Shown here piece after piece: positions 34,377-43,168 of a DNA stretch of 64,000 nucleotides (its first letter is position 1; each line of letters begins with the position of its first letter). This stretch comes from JACKJP01 sp050249695 (GTDB taxonomy: Bacteria; Pseudomonadota; Alphaproteobacteria; Rhizobiales; Tepidamorphaceae). The stretch spans positions 1 through 64,000 of the forward strand of contig JBFWQA010000004.1 in the NCBI GenBank assembly GCA_050249695.1, given 5' to 3'. A program made the position numbers and the translations under genes. Below the pieces are notes generated by a model. The model did no database searches and was not told where the DNA came from. It was given only the letters and a program-made list of their open reading frames with translations.

Positions 34377-35212
34377 TGGCCGAGCACCAGTTCCGGACCA
34401 CCCACGATGTTGCTGTCGACTTCGTGCGAGCCGCCGCCATAGTCGAAGCGGTTGAGAAGGGCGCGAATGACGTTCAGCCGTGTGCGCATCTTGTCGTTGG
34501 ATTTGACGACGGTCCACGGCGCAGCTTCCGTATGCGTCGCCTCGAACATCCTGTCGCGCGCATCGCCATAGGCGTCCCACAGCGACATACCCTTGATGTC
34601 GATGTCGGAAAGCTTCCACTGCTTGAGCGGGTCGTGGCGGCGGTCGTGAAAGCGCCTGAGCTGCATTTCGCGCCCGACATTCAGCCAGAACTTGACCAGT
34701 ACGATGCCGTCGTCCGCGAGCAGCTTTTCAAAGCGCGGGACTTCCGCAAGGAAAGTGGCCGTCTGTTCCGGCGTGCAGAATCCCATGACCGGTTCGACGC
34801 CGGCGCGGTTGTACCAGGAGCGGTCGAACACCGTCATGTCGCCGGCGGTGGGCAGATACGGGATATAGCGCTGGAAATACCATTGCCCCTGTTCGGTCTC
34901 CGTCGGCTTTGTCAGCGCGACGGTGCGGGCGTGACGCGGATTGAGATGCTGCATCAGGCGCAGGATCGTCCCGCCCTTGCCTGCGGCGTCCCGGCCTTCG
35001 AACACGATCACCGCGCGCGTCCCGGTTTCCTTCAGCCAGTTCTGCAGCTTGAGCAGTTCGATCTGCAGCAGCGTCAACTGCCTTTCATATTTCTTGCGTT
35101 TCATGCGCTTGTCGTAGGGGTAGTCCCCGGACGTCAACGCGTTCTCGCGGACCCATTCCGGCAGGGTCGGATCGTCGATCTTGATGCTGTCGAAACTCGG
35201 CTGTTTCGCCAT
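34373..35212 (-). CDS. ppk2: Polyphosphate kinase 2
   Basis: A 279-residue PPK2-family kinase that transfers phosphate between polyphosphate and nucleotides. Walker A is FEGRDAAGKGGT and Walker B is VFDRSWYNRAGVEP; a lid rich in Arg follows near NVGREMQLRRFHDRRHD. The ATG at 35212 follows a GGGGGCGGGA stretch that could serve as ribosome site; the frame from 35254 lacks one. Sequence alone does not decide between ADP and GDP/AMP specificity. It lies next to, but opposite to, the phosphate regulon, which fits phosphate storage physiology. Confidence 0.93.
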   Translation of the reverse strand: MAKQPSFDSIKIDDPTLPEWVRENALTSGDYPYDKRMKRKKYERQLTLLQIELLKLQNWLKETGTRAVIVFEGRDAAGKGGTILRLMQHLNPRHARTVALTKPTETEQGQWYFQRYIPYLPTAGDMTVFDRSWYNRAGVEPVMGFCTPEQTATFLAEVPRFEKLLADDGIVLVKFWLNVGREMQLRRFHDRRHDPLKQWKLSDIDIKGMSLWDAYGDARDRMFEATHTEAAPWTVVKSNDKMRTRLNVIRALLNRFDYGGGSHEVDSNIVGGPELVLGQ

Positions 35213-35369
35213 TCCCGCCCCCGGATGCCGTCGAAACGCAGTTGATGAGATCACTTGCCCGCCACCCGCGCGAAATCAACCGTCGCTTCGAGCCCGCCCG
35301 TTAACGTAAACTATCAGGCGCCGGACCGTGCGCAATAAGCCCGGCGCGAAAATTTCGGGAACACAATCG

Positions 35370-36662
35370 ATGGCTCTTACTTCAGGCAATCCCTTCAGCC
35401 GCTCGCCCCGCCGGCGCCTTGCCCTCGCGCTTCTCGTGGCGCTCGCGATCTGCATGCTGGCGATCGGATGGGGCGGGATCGGTCCGGTGCCGGCCCTCCT
35501 GGGGCTGTGCGTCATGGCCGCGGCGCTCGTCTACGCCGCCCGTCCGCAGGGCAACGCCCGCCGCGATACGGCCTCGGCCGGCACCTTGATGCAGCGCGTG
35601 GAGCGCGACGTCGTCATCGTCGGGCTCCTCGGCGCCTTTCCCGAGCCGGTCATTCTTCTCGATGGATACGCCAACGTACACACGATCAACCCGGCGGCGA
35701 GCCGGATTTTCTCAGGTCTCGAAAAGGGGCGCCCCATTACCCCCTACATGCGCGCGCCGGAACTGGGGGAGGCGCTCGACCGCGTGACGGGCGGCGGCGG
35801 CAGCGAGACCGTTGCCTTCACCGAGCGGTTTCCCGTCGAGCGCTGGCTGGAGGTCACCGTCTCGCCGCTGGGCGCGCGCGGTGCGGCCGGCCGGCCGGAA
35901 ATGGTCATGCTGGCGATCCGCGACCTCACGCCCGCCCAGCGGCTGGAGCGGATGCGCGCCGACTTCGTCGCCAACGCCAGCCATGAACTGCGCACGCCCC
36001 TGGCTTCGTTGACCGGCTTCATCGAAACGTTGCAGGGCCCGGCGCGCGATGACCCGAAGGCACGCGACAAATTTCTCGCCACCATGGCCGAACAGGCGCG
36101 CCGCATGGCGCGGCTCATCGACGATCTGCTGTCGCTGAGCCGGATCGAACTGAAAGCCCATGTCCAGCCCGAAACGGAAATCGATCTGGTGCCCGTCGTG
36201 CGACACGTTGTCGACGCGCTGCAGCCGATCGCGGCGGCCAATGGCGTCGAGATCAGGGCGAGCCTCGCCAGCGAACCGCTTCACATGCTGGCGGACCGCG
36301 ATGAAATCACGCAGGTTTTTCAGAACATCGTCGAGAACGCCGTCAAATACGGCCGCGAGGGGCGCTATGTCGATGTATCGCTGACCGCCGGCGGTTCGCC
36401 CAAGCGTCCTGAGGCGATCGTGACGGTACGGGACTACGGCCCGGGCATTTCCGCCGAGCACCTGCCGCGGCTGACCGAGCGCTTCTACCGCGTCGATGTC
36501 GCCCAGAGCCGTGAAACCGGCGGCACGGGCCTTGGCCTTGCCATCGTCAAGCATATCCTCAACCGCCATCGCTGCACGCTCAAGGTGGATAGCCGGGAAG
36601 GCGAGGGCGCGACCTTCAGCATTCGGCTGCCGCTCGAATCGTCGCAAGCGTCGATTGCATAA
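35370..36662 (+). CDS. phoR: Phosphate regulon sensor kinase PhoR
   Basis: A 430-residue histidine kinase with two adjacent N-terminal membrane helices and almost no periplasmic part, as in PhoR, which reads phosphate state through PstSCAB-PhoU. A PAS domain (GAFPEPVILLDGYANVHTINPAA) precedes the DHp His in FVANASHELRTPLAS. The ATPase has NIVENAVKYG, VRDYGPGI and GTGLGLAIV, all intact. The ATG at 35370 with GGGAA upstream is preferred over a GTG at 35328. It heads the pst-pho block. Confidence 0.94.
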   Translation: MALTSGNPFSRSPRRRLALALLVALAICMLAIGWGGIGPVPALLGLCVMAAALVYAARPQGNARRDTASAGTLMQRVERDVVIVGLLGAFPEPVILLDGYANVHTINPAASRIFSGLEKGRPITPYMRAPELGEALDRVTGGGGSETVAFTERFPVERWLEVTVSPLGARGAAGRPEMVMLAIRDLTPAQRLERMRADFVANASHELRTPLASLTGFIETLQGPARDDPKARDKFLATMAEQARRMARLIDDLLSLSRIELKAHVQPETEIDLVPVVRHVVDALQPIAAANGVEIRASLASEPLHMLADRDEITQVFQNIVENAVKYGREGRYVDVSLTAGGSPKRPEAIVTVRDYGPGISAEHLPRLTERFYRVDVAQSRETGGTGLGLAIVKHILNRHRCTLKVDSREGEGATFSIRLPLESSQASIA

Positions 36663-36692
36663 GAAATATACTAATAGTTACAATCTATTAAT

Positions 36693-36721
36693 GTGTCACG
36701 AAAGCGCAACATAACCGTCGT
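36693..36721 (+). promoter_or_regulatory. Possible PHO box before pstS
   Basis: Three heptamers at 11-base spacing (GTGTCAC, GCGCAAC, CCGTCGT) resemble the CTGTCAT-N4-CTGTCAT repeat of alphaproteobacterial PHO boxes. Two of them match at five of seven positions and the middle one poorly. The region 36663-36843 is the only sizeable gap before pstS. PhoB binding is expected but this site is a weak match. Confidence 0.3.
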
Positions 36722-36843
36722 AAAAACTAGATGTGCGCCCAATAAGGTGGCTTCGTCACGGGCAAGAGCGTTGGCATTTTCGTTTACCGCCCCTCTGACA
36801 CCCTTAACCCACTCATTCGTTTACGCGAACAGGGAGAATACCC

Positions 36844-37914
36844 GTGAAATTGACAAAACTGACAAGCGTTATGGTTGGCGCCGTCGCGGCCGCCGGCTTC
36901 TCGCTTATGGCTTCAATGGCTCCTGCGGCAGCGGCCGACATATCCGGCGCGGGCGCTACCTTCCCCTATCCGATCTACGCCAAGTGGGCCGACGCCTACA
37001 AGAAAGAGACCGGCATCGGCCTGAACTACCAGTCGATCGGCTCCGGCGGCGGCATCAAGCAGATCAAGGCTAAGACAGTGACCTTCGGCGCTTCCGACGC
37101 CCCGCTGACCGGCGACGATCTGAGCTCGTCCGGCCTCGTCCAGTTCCCGATGGTGATGGGCGGTATCGTTCCCGTCGCAAATCTGGAAGGCATCAAGCCG
37201 GGTGAGCTAACGCTCGATGGCGACACGCTCGCCAAGATCTTCCTAGGCACGATCACCAAGTGGGACGATCCGGCGATCAAGGCACTGAATCCTGGCCACA
37301 AGCTGCCGGGCGACGCGATTGCCGTCGTTCACCGCTCCGACGGTTCGGGCACGACCTTCAACTTCACCTATTACCTGTCGGACATCAGCGCCGACTGGAA
37401 GTCCAAGGTGGGTGTTCAAACGGCCGTCGAATGGCCGGTCGGAATCGGCGCCAAGGGCAATGAAGGCGTCGCCAACAACGTGGCGAACACCAAGGGTTCG
37501 ATCGGCTACGTAGAGTATGCCTACGCGCTGCAGAACCAGTTAGTCTACACCAAGATGCAGAACAAGGCCGGCAAGATCGTCGCGCCGACTTCGGAGGCGT
37601 TCGCGGCCGCAGCTGCCAATGCTGATTGGAGCTCGCAGCCCGGCTACGGCGTGATCCTGGCAAACCAGCCGGGCGATGCCTCCTGGCCGATGACGGCGGC
37701 AACCTGGATTCTCGTCTACAAGAATCCGCAGGATTCGGAAGCGACCGCCGCAGCCCTGAAGTTCTTCGACTGGGCCTACAAGAATGGCGCCAAGATGGCC
37801 GAAGAACTCCACTACGTGCCGATGCCCGACAGCGTGGTCTCGCAGATCGAGAAGACCTGGTCCAGCGAGATCAAGGGCAGCGACGGCAAATCCGTCTACA
37901 TGATGACCAACTGA
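36844..37914 (+). CDS. pstS: Periplasmic phosphate-binding protein PstS
   Basis: A 356-residue phosphate-binding protein. A Sec signal peptide ends at about residue 30 (ASMAPAAAADISG). The mature N-terminus ISGAGATFPYPIYAKWAD and the anion-binding segments NYQSIGSGGGIKQI and VVHRSDGSGTTFNFT are diagnostic. The start is GTG at 36844, preceded by GGGAG. It delivers phosphate to PstCA. Confidence 0.97.
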   Translation: MKLTKLTSVMVGAVAAAGFSLMASMAPAAAADISGAGATFPYPIYAKWADAYKKETGIGLNYQSIGSGGGIKQIKAKTVTFGASDAPLTGDDLSSSGLVQFPMVMGGIVPVANLEGIKPGELTLDGDTLAKIFLGTITKWDDPAIKALNPGHKLPGDAIAVVHRSDGSGTTFNFTYYLSDISADWKSKVGVQTAVEWPVGIGAKGNEGVANNVANTKGSIGYVEYAYALQNQLVYTKMQNKAGKIVAPTSEAFAAAAANADWSSQPGYGVILANQPGDASWPMTAATWILVYKNPQDSEATAAALKFFDWAYKNGAKMAEELHYVPMPDSVVSQIEKTWSSEIKGSDGKSVYMMTN

Positions 37915-37928
37915 TCGCATTCCGCAGG

Positions 37929-37962
37929 CCGGAAGAGGGGATCCTCGGGAACCTTCTTCCGG
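37929..37962 (+). terminator. Hairpin after pstS
   Basis: CCGGAAGA (37929-37936) and TCTTCCGG (37955-37962) form an eight-base-pair stem 14 bases after the pstS stop. No run of T follows, so it is more likely an mRNA 3' stabiliser or partial attenuator than a full terminator. Such an element could make pstS mRNA more abundant than pstCAB. Confidence 0.5.
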
Positions 37963-38046
37963 TCGCGGCTTGTCTGTCGCTATTATCGCCGCTGCATGGT
38001 TCCCGCAGCGTCCGTGAACTGAATTTAGTAACCTGCACCGCGATAG

Positions 38047-38062
38047 CCGGTCTTCGGACCGG
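38047..38062 (+). other. UUCG-tetraloop hairpin before pstC
   Basis: CCGGTC-TTCG-GACCGG is a perfect six-base-pair stem closed by an extra-stable C(UUCG)G tetraloop, between pstS and pstC. With the hairpin at 37929-37962 it gives a structured 223-base spacer in an otherwise tight operon. A role in differential transcript stability is inferred. Confidence 0.55.
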
Positions 38063-38137
38063 GAATAACTTCGCTATGACCGGTCGCCGGCAGCGGCCGG
38101 GAGCGGGGCCAAGACGAAACCAAGTTTGGAGCGCGCC

Positions 38138-39133
38138 GTGGCCGATCTCACTATTCAGGACAGTGGCACCGTACCGGCTGCCAGAGCTAGCGAAAGAGGC
38201 CGCTTGTTGCGGCGGCTGCGTCAGCGCGATACGTTATTCCGCCTGATGACGCGCTTTGCCGCGATCGCCGTACTGGTCATTCTGGGCGCCGTCATTGCAG
38301 CCTTGATAGATGGCTCCATTCCGGCCCTGCGCGAGTTCGGTTTGGGATTTGTATTTACGGAAAAATGGAACCCCGTCACCGAGGAATTCGGTGCGCTGGC
38401 GCCGATCTACGGTACGATCCTGACGTCCGCGATTGCCATGCTGATCGCGGTACCCATCGGCCTTCTGATCGCGATGTTTCTCAGCGAACTCTGCCCGCCG
38501 CCGCTGCGCAGGCCGATCAGCATCGCCATCGAGTTGCTCGCCGGCATTCCCAGCATTATCTACGGCATCTGGGGCCTGTTTGTCTTCGCGCCTTTCCTGC
38601 AGCAGACGCTGCAACCTTTCCTGATCGAGGTCTTCGGGAATATCCCCGTGCTGTCCACGCTTTTCGCCGGACCGCCATACGGGATTGGAATCCTGACCGC
38701 CGGGTTGATCCTCGCGATCATGGTTCTGCCCTTCGTCACCTCTGTCTGCCGCGACGTCTTCCAAGCGGTGCCGCCCGTCCTCAAGGAAGCCGCCTACGGC
38801 GTCGGTTGCACGACATGGGAAGTTTTCCGATATGTAGTCCTGCCCTATACGCGTGTCGGCGTGATCGGCGGCGTGATGCTCGGCCTCGGCCGCGCGCTCG
38901 GCGAGACGATGGCCGTGACCTTCGTCATCGGTAACGCGCACCGCATTTCCGGTTCGATCCTCGCGCCGGGGACCACCATATCAGCCACGATCGCGAACGA
39001 ATTTACCGAGGCCGTCGGAGACCTCTACACCTCTTCGCTGATCGCGCTCGGTCTGATCCTCTTCGTCATTACGTTCCTCGTCCTCGCAGCGGCCCGCTAC
39101 ATGCTGATGCGCGTCGAGCGCAAGATCGGATAA
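38138..39133 (+). CDS. pstC: Phosphate importer permease PstC
   Basis: A 331-residue inner-membrane permease with six predicted helices and the binding-protein-dependent transport signature near EAAYGVGCTTWEVFRYVVLP. ELLAGIPSIIYGIWGLFVF is typical of PstC. The start is GTG at 38138 with GGAG upstream; a TTG at 38126 is in frame but less likely. It has a polar N-terminal extension of about 35 residues. Confidence 0.95.
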   Translation: MADLTIQDSGTVPAARASERGRLLRRLRQRDTLFRLMTRFAAIAVLVILGAVIAALIDGSIPALREFGLGFVFTEKWNPVTEEFGALAPIYGTILTSAIAMLIAVPIGLLIAMFLSELCPPPLRRPISIAIELLAGIPSIIYGIWGLFVFAPFLQQTLQPFLIEVFGNIPVLSTLFAGPPYGIGILTAGLILAIMVLPFVTSVCRDVFQAVPPVLKEAAYGVGCTTWEVFRYVVLPYTRVGVIGGVMLGLGRALGETMAVTFVIGNAHRISGSILAPGTTISATIANEFTEAVGDLYTSSLIALGLILFVITFLVLAAARYMLMRVERKIG

Positions 39134-39139
39134 GTGATA

Positions 39140-39982
39140 ATGGCTGGTCTTCACTCTCGCCGCCGCCGCCGCAACCAGATCGCCAAAGGCCTGTCGCTGG
39201 CCGCGACACTCTTTGGCCTGGGCTGGCTCGTCCTCATTCTGGCCATTCTGCTCTACAACGGGTTCAGCGGCCTGTCGCTTGCGGTCTTTACCGAAATGAC
39301 GCCGCCGCCCGGTTCTGCCGGCGGCCTGCTCAACCCGCTTCTGGGCAGCCTGATGCTGACCGGGATCGCCGTCCTGATCGGCACGCCCATTGGTATTCTG
39401 GCCGGCACCTACATGGCCGAATACGGCCGCTATGACCGCCTGACGAGCGTCGTGCGGTTCATCAACGACATCCTGTTGAGCGCGCCGTCGATCGTGATCG
39501 GCCTGTTCGTCTATGAAATCATGGTTTATCCGATGGGCCACTTCTCCGGATGGGCCGGTTCGGTCGCGCTTGCGCTGATCGTTATCCCCGTGGTGGTGCG
39601 CACTACTGAGGACATGTTGACGCTGGTGCCCGATCCGCTGCGCGAGGCGGCGTCTGCGCTCGGCCTGCCGCGCGCCTATGTCATTCGCCACGTCTGCTAC
39701 CGCGCTGCGGGCGCCGGGATGCTGACCGGCGTGCTGCTCTCCATTGCACGCATCAGCGGTGAAACCGCCCCGCTGCTCTTCACCGCGCTGAACAACCAGT
39801 TCTGGAGCAGTAACATGAATGCGCCGATCGCCAGTCTGCCGGTCGTGATATTCCAATTCGCGTTGAGCCCCTACAAGGAATGGCAGCAACTCGCATGGAC
39901 GGGCGCGCTCATCATCACCTTCGCGGTGCTGGCCCTTAGCGTCGGCGCGCGAGCTCTCGTATCATCGAGGAAGCACTCATGA
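39140..39982 (+). CDS. pstA: Phosphate importer permease PstA
   Basis: A 280-residue permease paired with PstC. The transport signature is EAASALGLPRAYVIRHVCYRAA, and SAPSIVIGLFVYE matches PstA. The gene follows pstC immediately; ATG at 39140 is chosen over a GTG at 39134. Its stop overlaps the pstB start. Confidence 0.95.
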   Translation: MAGLHSRRRRRNQIAKGLSLAATLFGLGWLVLILAILLYNGFSGLSLAVFTEMTPPPGSAGGLLNPLLGSLMLTGIAVLIGTPIGILAGTYMAEYGRYDRLTSVVRFINDILLSAPSIVIGLFVYEIMVYPMGHFSGWAGSVALALIVIPVVVRTTEDMLTLVPDPLREAASALGLPRAYVIRHVCYRAAGAGMLTGVLLSIARISGETAPLLFTALNNQFWSSNMNAPIASLPVVIFQFALSPYKEWQQLAWTGALIITFAVLALSVGARALVSSRKHS

Positions 39983-40794
39983 ACATGGCATCGATTTCGG
40001 CTCCGGAGGATAACCGTATGCCCGACTCCAACGACAGCACCGAAACGAAGATTGCGATCCGCAATCTCAATTTCTTCTATGGTGAGTCGCGCGCTCTGAA
40101 GGATATCAACCTGTCTCTGGCAGCCAACAAGGCCACCGCGTTCATCGGCCCTTCCGGGTGCGGCAAGTCGACCCTGCTGCGTATTCTGAACCGTATGTAC
40201 GACCTCTACCCGGGCCAGCGGGCGACCGGTGAGGTGATGTTCGACGGCGAGAATATTCTTTCCCCGAACCAGGACCTCAATTTGCTTCGTTCGCGCATCG
40301 GCATGGTGTTCCAGAAGCCGACTCCGTTTCCGATGTCGATCTACGAGAATATCGCCTTCGGCATCCGGCTTTATGAGCGCCTTTCGCGATCTGAAATGGA
40401 CGTCCGCGTTGAATCAGCGCTTCGCCGCGCCGCGCTCTGGGACGAGGTCAAGAACAAGCTGGGTTCCAATGGCCTCAGCCTCTCGGGCGGCCAGCAGCAG
40501 CGTCTGTGCATCGCACGGACGGTCGCCATCAAGCCCGAGGTGATCCTTCTCGACGAACCGGCCTCGGCGCTCGACCCGATCTCGACGGCGAAGATAGAGG
40601 AACTGATCGACGAGTTGAAGAGCGAATACACGATCGTCATCGTCACCCACAACATGCAGCAGGCAGCCCGCGTATCCGACTACACGACGTTCATGTATCT
40701 CGGCGAACTGATCGAATTCAACGAGACCAACCAGATTTTCACCGCGCCGCGCGACCAGCGCACGCAGGACTACATCACCGGCCGGTTCGGCTGA
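39979..40794 (+). CDS. pstB: Phosphate importer ATPase PstB
   Basis: A 271-residue ATPase. It has Walker A GPSGCGKSTLL, the family-specific GMVFQKPTPFPMSIYENIAFG, signature LSGGQQQRLCIART and Walker B VILLDEPASALDP. The N-terminus carries about 20 extra polar residues before the conserved core, and an internal ATG at 40018 is an alternative start. The ATGA overlap with pstA supports 39979. Confidence 0.96.
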   Translation: MNMASISAPEDNRMPDSNDSTETKIAIRNLNFFYGESRALKDINLSLAANKATAFIGPSGCGKSTLLRILNRMYDLYPGQRATGEVMFDGENILSPNQDLNLLRSRIGMVFQKPTPFPMSIYENIAFGIRLYERLSRSEMDVRVESALRRAALWDEVKNKLGSNGLSLSGGQQQRLCIARTVAIKPEVILLDEPASALDPISTAKIEELIDELKSEYTIVIVTHNMQQAARVSDYTTFMYLGELIEFNETNQIFTAPRDQRTQDYITGRFG

Positions 40795-40828
40795 GACGGC
40801 GGCCTTCGCAGCACTCGGGAGAAGTCCA

Positions 40829-41554
40829 TTGCAAGAGCATACTGTGAGTTCCTTCGATGCGGAACTGAAGGATCTTTCCGCCAAGCTGGGCCGTATGGGC
40901 GGTCTCGCGGAACGGCAGCTGTCCGACTCGGTCCTCGCACTCGCCCGTCAGGACGAGCCGCTGGCGCTCGCCACCATCCGATCCGACGATGCCATCGACA
41001 AGCTGGAGCTGGAGGTCGAGGAGAGCGCCATCGTCCTCATCGCCAAGCGCCAGCCGATGGCGGCGGATCTGCGTGAGATCGTCACCGGCATCAAGATCGC
41101 CTCCGATCTTGAGCGCATCGGCGACCTTGCCAAGAATATCGCCAAGCGGGTCGTCGCGATCCGCGGCGAGATGCAGCCCAAGCGCATCATGACCGGCGTG
41201 GAACATATGAGCCGTCTCGCCATGGCCCAGCTGCACGATGTGCTCGATGCCTTTACCCGCCGGGATGTCGAGATGGCGCTCGATGTCTGGAACCGCGACA
41301 GCGAGATCGATGCGATGTATAATTCGATCTTCCGCGAACTGCTGACCTACATGATGGAGGATCCGCGCAACATCTCTCTGTGCACGCATCTGCTGTTCGC
41401 GGCCAAGAATGTCGAGCGCATCGGCGATCACACGACGAATGTCGCGGAAAACGTCCACTATCTGGTGAAGGGCCACCTGATCGGCGCGGATCGGCCCAAG
41501 CAGGACTCGACGAGTTTTGCCAATGTCGAGCCGCCGATGGACGACGACGACTGA
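40829..41554 (+). CDS. phoU: Phosphate signalling protein PhoU
   Basis: A 241-residue, all-helical PhoU with the two repeated three-helix domains; the metal-binding motifs appear as DLERIGDLAKNIAKR and NVERIGDHTTNVAEN. The start is TTG at 40829 with a GGGAGAAG ribosome site five bases upstream; no ATG is suitably placed. PhoU links the Pst importer to PhoR and represses the regulon when phosphate is plentiful. Confidence 0.95.
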   Translation: MQEHTVSSFDAELKDLSAKLGRMGGLAERQLSDSVLALARQDEPLALATIRSDDAIDKLELEVEESAIVLIAKRQPMAADLREIVTGIKIASDLERIGDLAKNIAKRVVAIRGEMQPKRIMTGVEHMSRLAMAQLHDVLDAFTRRDVEMALDVWNRDSEIDAMYNSIFRELLTYMMEDPRNISLCTHLLFAAKNVERIGDHTTNVAENVHYLVKGHLIGADRPKQDSTSFANVEPPMDDDD

Positions 41555-41576
41555 ACATCGCGAATAGGCCCGACAA

Positions 41577-42293
41577 ATGACCAACAAGGCCCATATCATG
41601 GTGGTCGAGGATGAAGAGCCTCTCGCCATGCTGCTGCGGTACAATCTGGAAGCTGAAGGTTATCTCGTCGAGACCATAGGCCGTGGCGACGAGGCGGAGA
41701 TCCGCCTCAAGGAAGCCGTCCCGGACCTGCTGGTGCTCGACTGGATGCTGCCGGGAATTTCCGGCATCGAGCTGTGTCGCCGCTTGCGGCTTCGCGGCGA
41801 AACCGAGCGACTGCCGGTCGTCATGCTGACCGCGCGCGGCGAGGAGAGCGAGCGGGTCAGGGGCCTTGCCACCGGGGCGGACGACTACGTGGTCAAGCCG
41901 TTCTCGGTGCCAGAGCTTATGGCGCGCATCAAGGCCTTGCTGCGCCGTTCCCGCCCCGAACTCATCTCGACCGTCCTGCGGGCCGGCGACATCGTGCTCG
42001 ACCGCGAGACCCACCGCGTCAGCCGCGGCGGCCGCGACCTGCAACTCGGCCCGACCGAATTCCGTTTGCTTGAATTCTTCATGCAGACGCCGGGGCGGGT
42101 CTATTCGCGCGAACAATTGCTCGATGGCGTCTGGGGGCGCGACGTCTATGTCGACGAGCGCACGATCGATGTCCATGTCGGACGGTTGCGCAAGGTCCTC
42201 AACCGCGGACGCCGGGTTGATCCGATACGCACCGTGCGCGGCGCCGGATATGCCTTCGACGAACGTTTCGCGGCAAGGCAGGCGGTGCGCTGA
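41577..42293 (+). CDS. phoB: Phosphate regulon response regulator PhoB
   Basis: A 238-residue OmpR-type regulator. The receiver has the acidic residues 11-13, phospho-acceptor Asp55 (LLVLDWMLPG) and Lys in DDYVVKPFS. The winged helix shows TEFRLLEFFMQTPGRVYSREQLLD and ends with IDVHVGRLRKVLNRG. It ends the seven-gene block and is the partner of PhoR. Confidence 0.96.
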   Translation: MTNKAHIMVVEDEEPLAMLLRYNLEAEGYLVETIGRGDEAEIRLKEAVPDLLVLDWMLPGISGIELCRRLRLRGETERLPVVMLTARGEESERVRGLATGADDYVVKPFSVPELMARIKALLRRSRPELISTVLRAGDIVLDRETHRVSRGGRDLQLGPTEFRLLEFFMQTPGRVYSREQLLDGVWGRDVYVDERTIDVHVGRLRKVLNRGRRVDPIRTVRGAGYAFDERFAARQAVR

Positions 42294-42309
42294 GGCGCCG
42301 CGTTCGGCT

Positions 42310-42816
42310 TCACTCTCCGTCGCTGCTTTTCTTTCGCCGCCTGTCGGAGGCGGGCTGGTAGGCGACGTTCGCGTGATGCTCGCAATAGGGCCCCGTCATC
42401 TGCGACCTGCGCCCGCAGAAGTGAAAATCCTCCGCGCTCGGATCGCCGATGGGCCATTTGCAGGTGTATTCCGACAACTGCAGGATCGACAGCCTTTCGC
42501 TCGGGGGGATCACCAGTTCCTGAACGACCGCCGGACGCGGTCTCATGACAGGTTCGGCGACCGCGTCGACCTGCGCCTTGAGCGCGGTGTTGCCGATGAC
42601 GGTGGGACGCCGCGGCGGGCTTGGCTGGCGCTGTCTGCGCGGCCGCGGCTGGCTGGTGCGCACCGTCTTCATCCGGCCGGAAAGACCGAGGCGATGCACC
42701 TTGCCGATCACCGCGTTGCGGGTCACGTCGCCCAGCTTGGCCGCGATCTGGCTTGCGCTGAGGCCTTCCGTCCAGAGCTTCTTGAGCATCTCAACGCGTT
42801 CGTCGGTCCAGGACAT
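42310..42816 (-). CDS. gcrA: Cell-cycle regulator GcrA
   Basis: A 168-residue GcrA protein. The N-terminal DNA-binding region MSWTDERVEMLKKLWTEGLS and TRNAVIGKVHRLGLSGR are diagnostic; the middle is Pro/Arg-rich; the C-terminal sigma-70-binding part has the Cys-containing CKWPIGDP and FCGRRSQMTGPYCEHHANVAY. GcrA binds sigma-70 and activates promoters at methylated GANTC sites, with CcrM. It is convergent with phoB (17 bases between stops). Four GANTC sites lie upstream. Confidence 0.96.
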   Translation of the reverse strand: MSWTDERVEMLKKLWTEGLSASQIAAKLGDVTRNAVIGKVHRLGLSGRMKTVRTSQPRPRRQRQPSPPRRPTVIGNTALKAQVDAVAEPVMRPRPAVVQELVIPPSERLSILQLSEYTCKWPIGDPSAEDFHFCGRRSQMTGPYCEHHANVAYQPASDRRRKKSSDGE

Positions 42817-42863
42817 CGCCGCATCCCCTCAATTCGTTGGTATTCGCTGTTCCGGCGGCTGAC

Positions 42864-43005
42864 GATTCACGGAATCCCTCGACGTTCGGCCGCAAGCAGC
42901 CGTTGTTACAAAACGCCAAATTTAGGGGGTGCTCAGGTCCGCCGCACCAAATATCGTATCTGACTGGTCTGAAACTAGACCTTCGCGGACTCGCGTGCAA
43001 GAGTC
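42864..43005. promoter_or_regulatory. Cluster of four GANTC (CcrM) sites between gcrA and argD
   Basis: GANTC occurs at 42864 (GATTC), 42872 (GAATC), 42988 (GACTC) and 43001 (GAGTC) in the gap shared by the divergent gcrA and argD genes. The last two form an inverted repeat GGACTC-N8-GAGTCC. GANTC is the CcrM methylation site and the GcrA recognition context, so the cluster may tie gcrA transcription to the methylation state of the locus. Confidence 0.55.
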
Positions 43006-43065
43006 CGGGAAGCCTTGTAAGCGCTTTCCACAAGGCTTTTGCCGCGCTGCATTCGCGCTGCCTCG

Positions 43066-43093
43066 TTGACAGGCCCGGGCAAGTCTTTAAAAT
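43066..43093 (+). promoter_or_regulatory. Predicted sigma-70 promoter of argD
   Basis: TTGACA (43066-43071), a 16-base spacer and TAAAAT (43088-43093) give a near-consensus promoter about 75 bases before argD, facing it. It lies in the 352-base gap 42817-43168, which otherwise holds the GANTC cluster and the hairpin at 43104-43122. Confidence 0.6.
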
Positions 43094-43103
43094 CACTCGC
43101 CAA

Positions 43104-43133
43104 CGCCGCCGACAAGGCGGCGCTTTCTATTTT
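43104..43133 (+). terminator. Leader hairpin before argD, terminator-like
   Basis: CGCCGCC (43104-43110), loop GACAA, GGCGGCG (43116-43122), followed by CTTTCTATTTT. A GC-rich stem followed by a T-rich stretch just downstream of the argD promoter resembles an attenuator or a weak intrinsic terminator. The T run is interrupted, so termination may be partial. Confidence 0.45.
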
Positions 43134-43168
43134 GCGCCCGCCTTGCGGGGTATCGGGATTAAGTGATC

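Noticed and set aside
35213..35369. PHO box upstream of phoR
   Set aside because: I found no repeat close to CTGTCAT at the required spacing in this gap.
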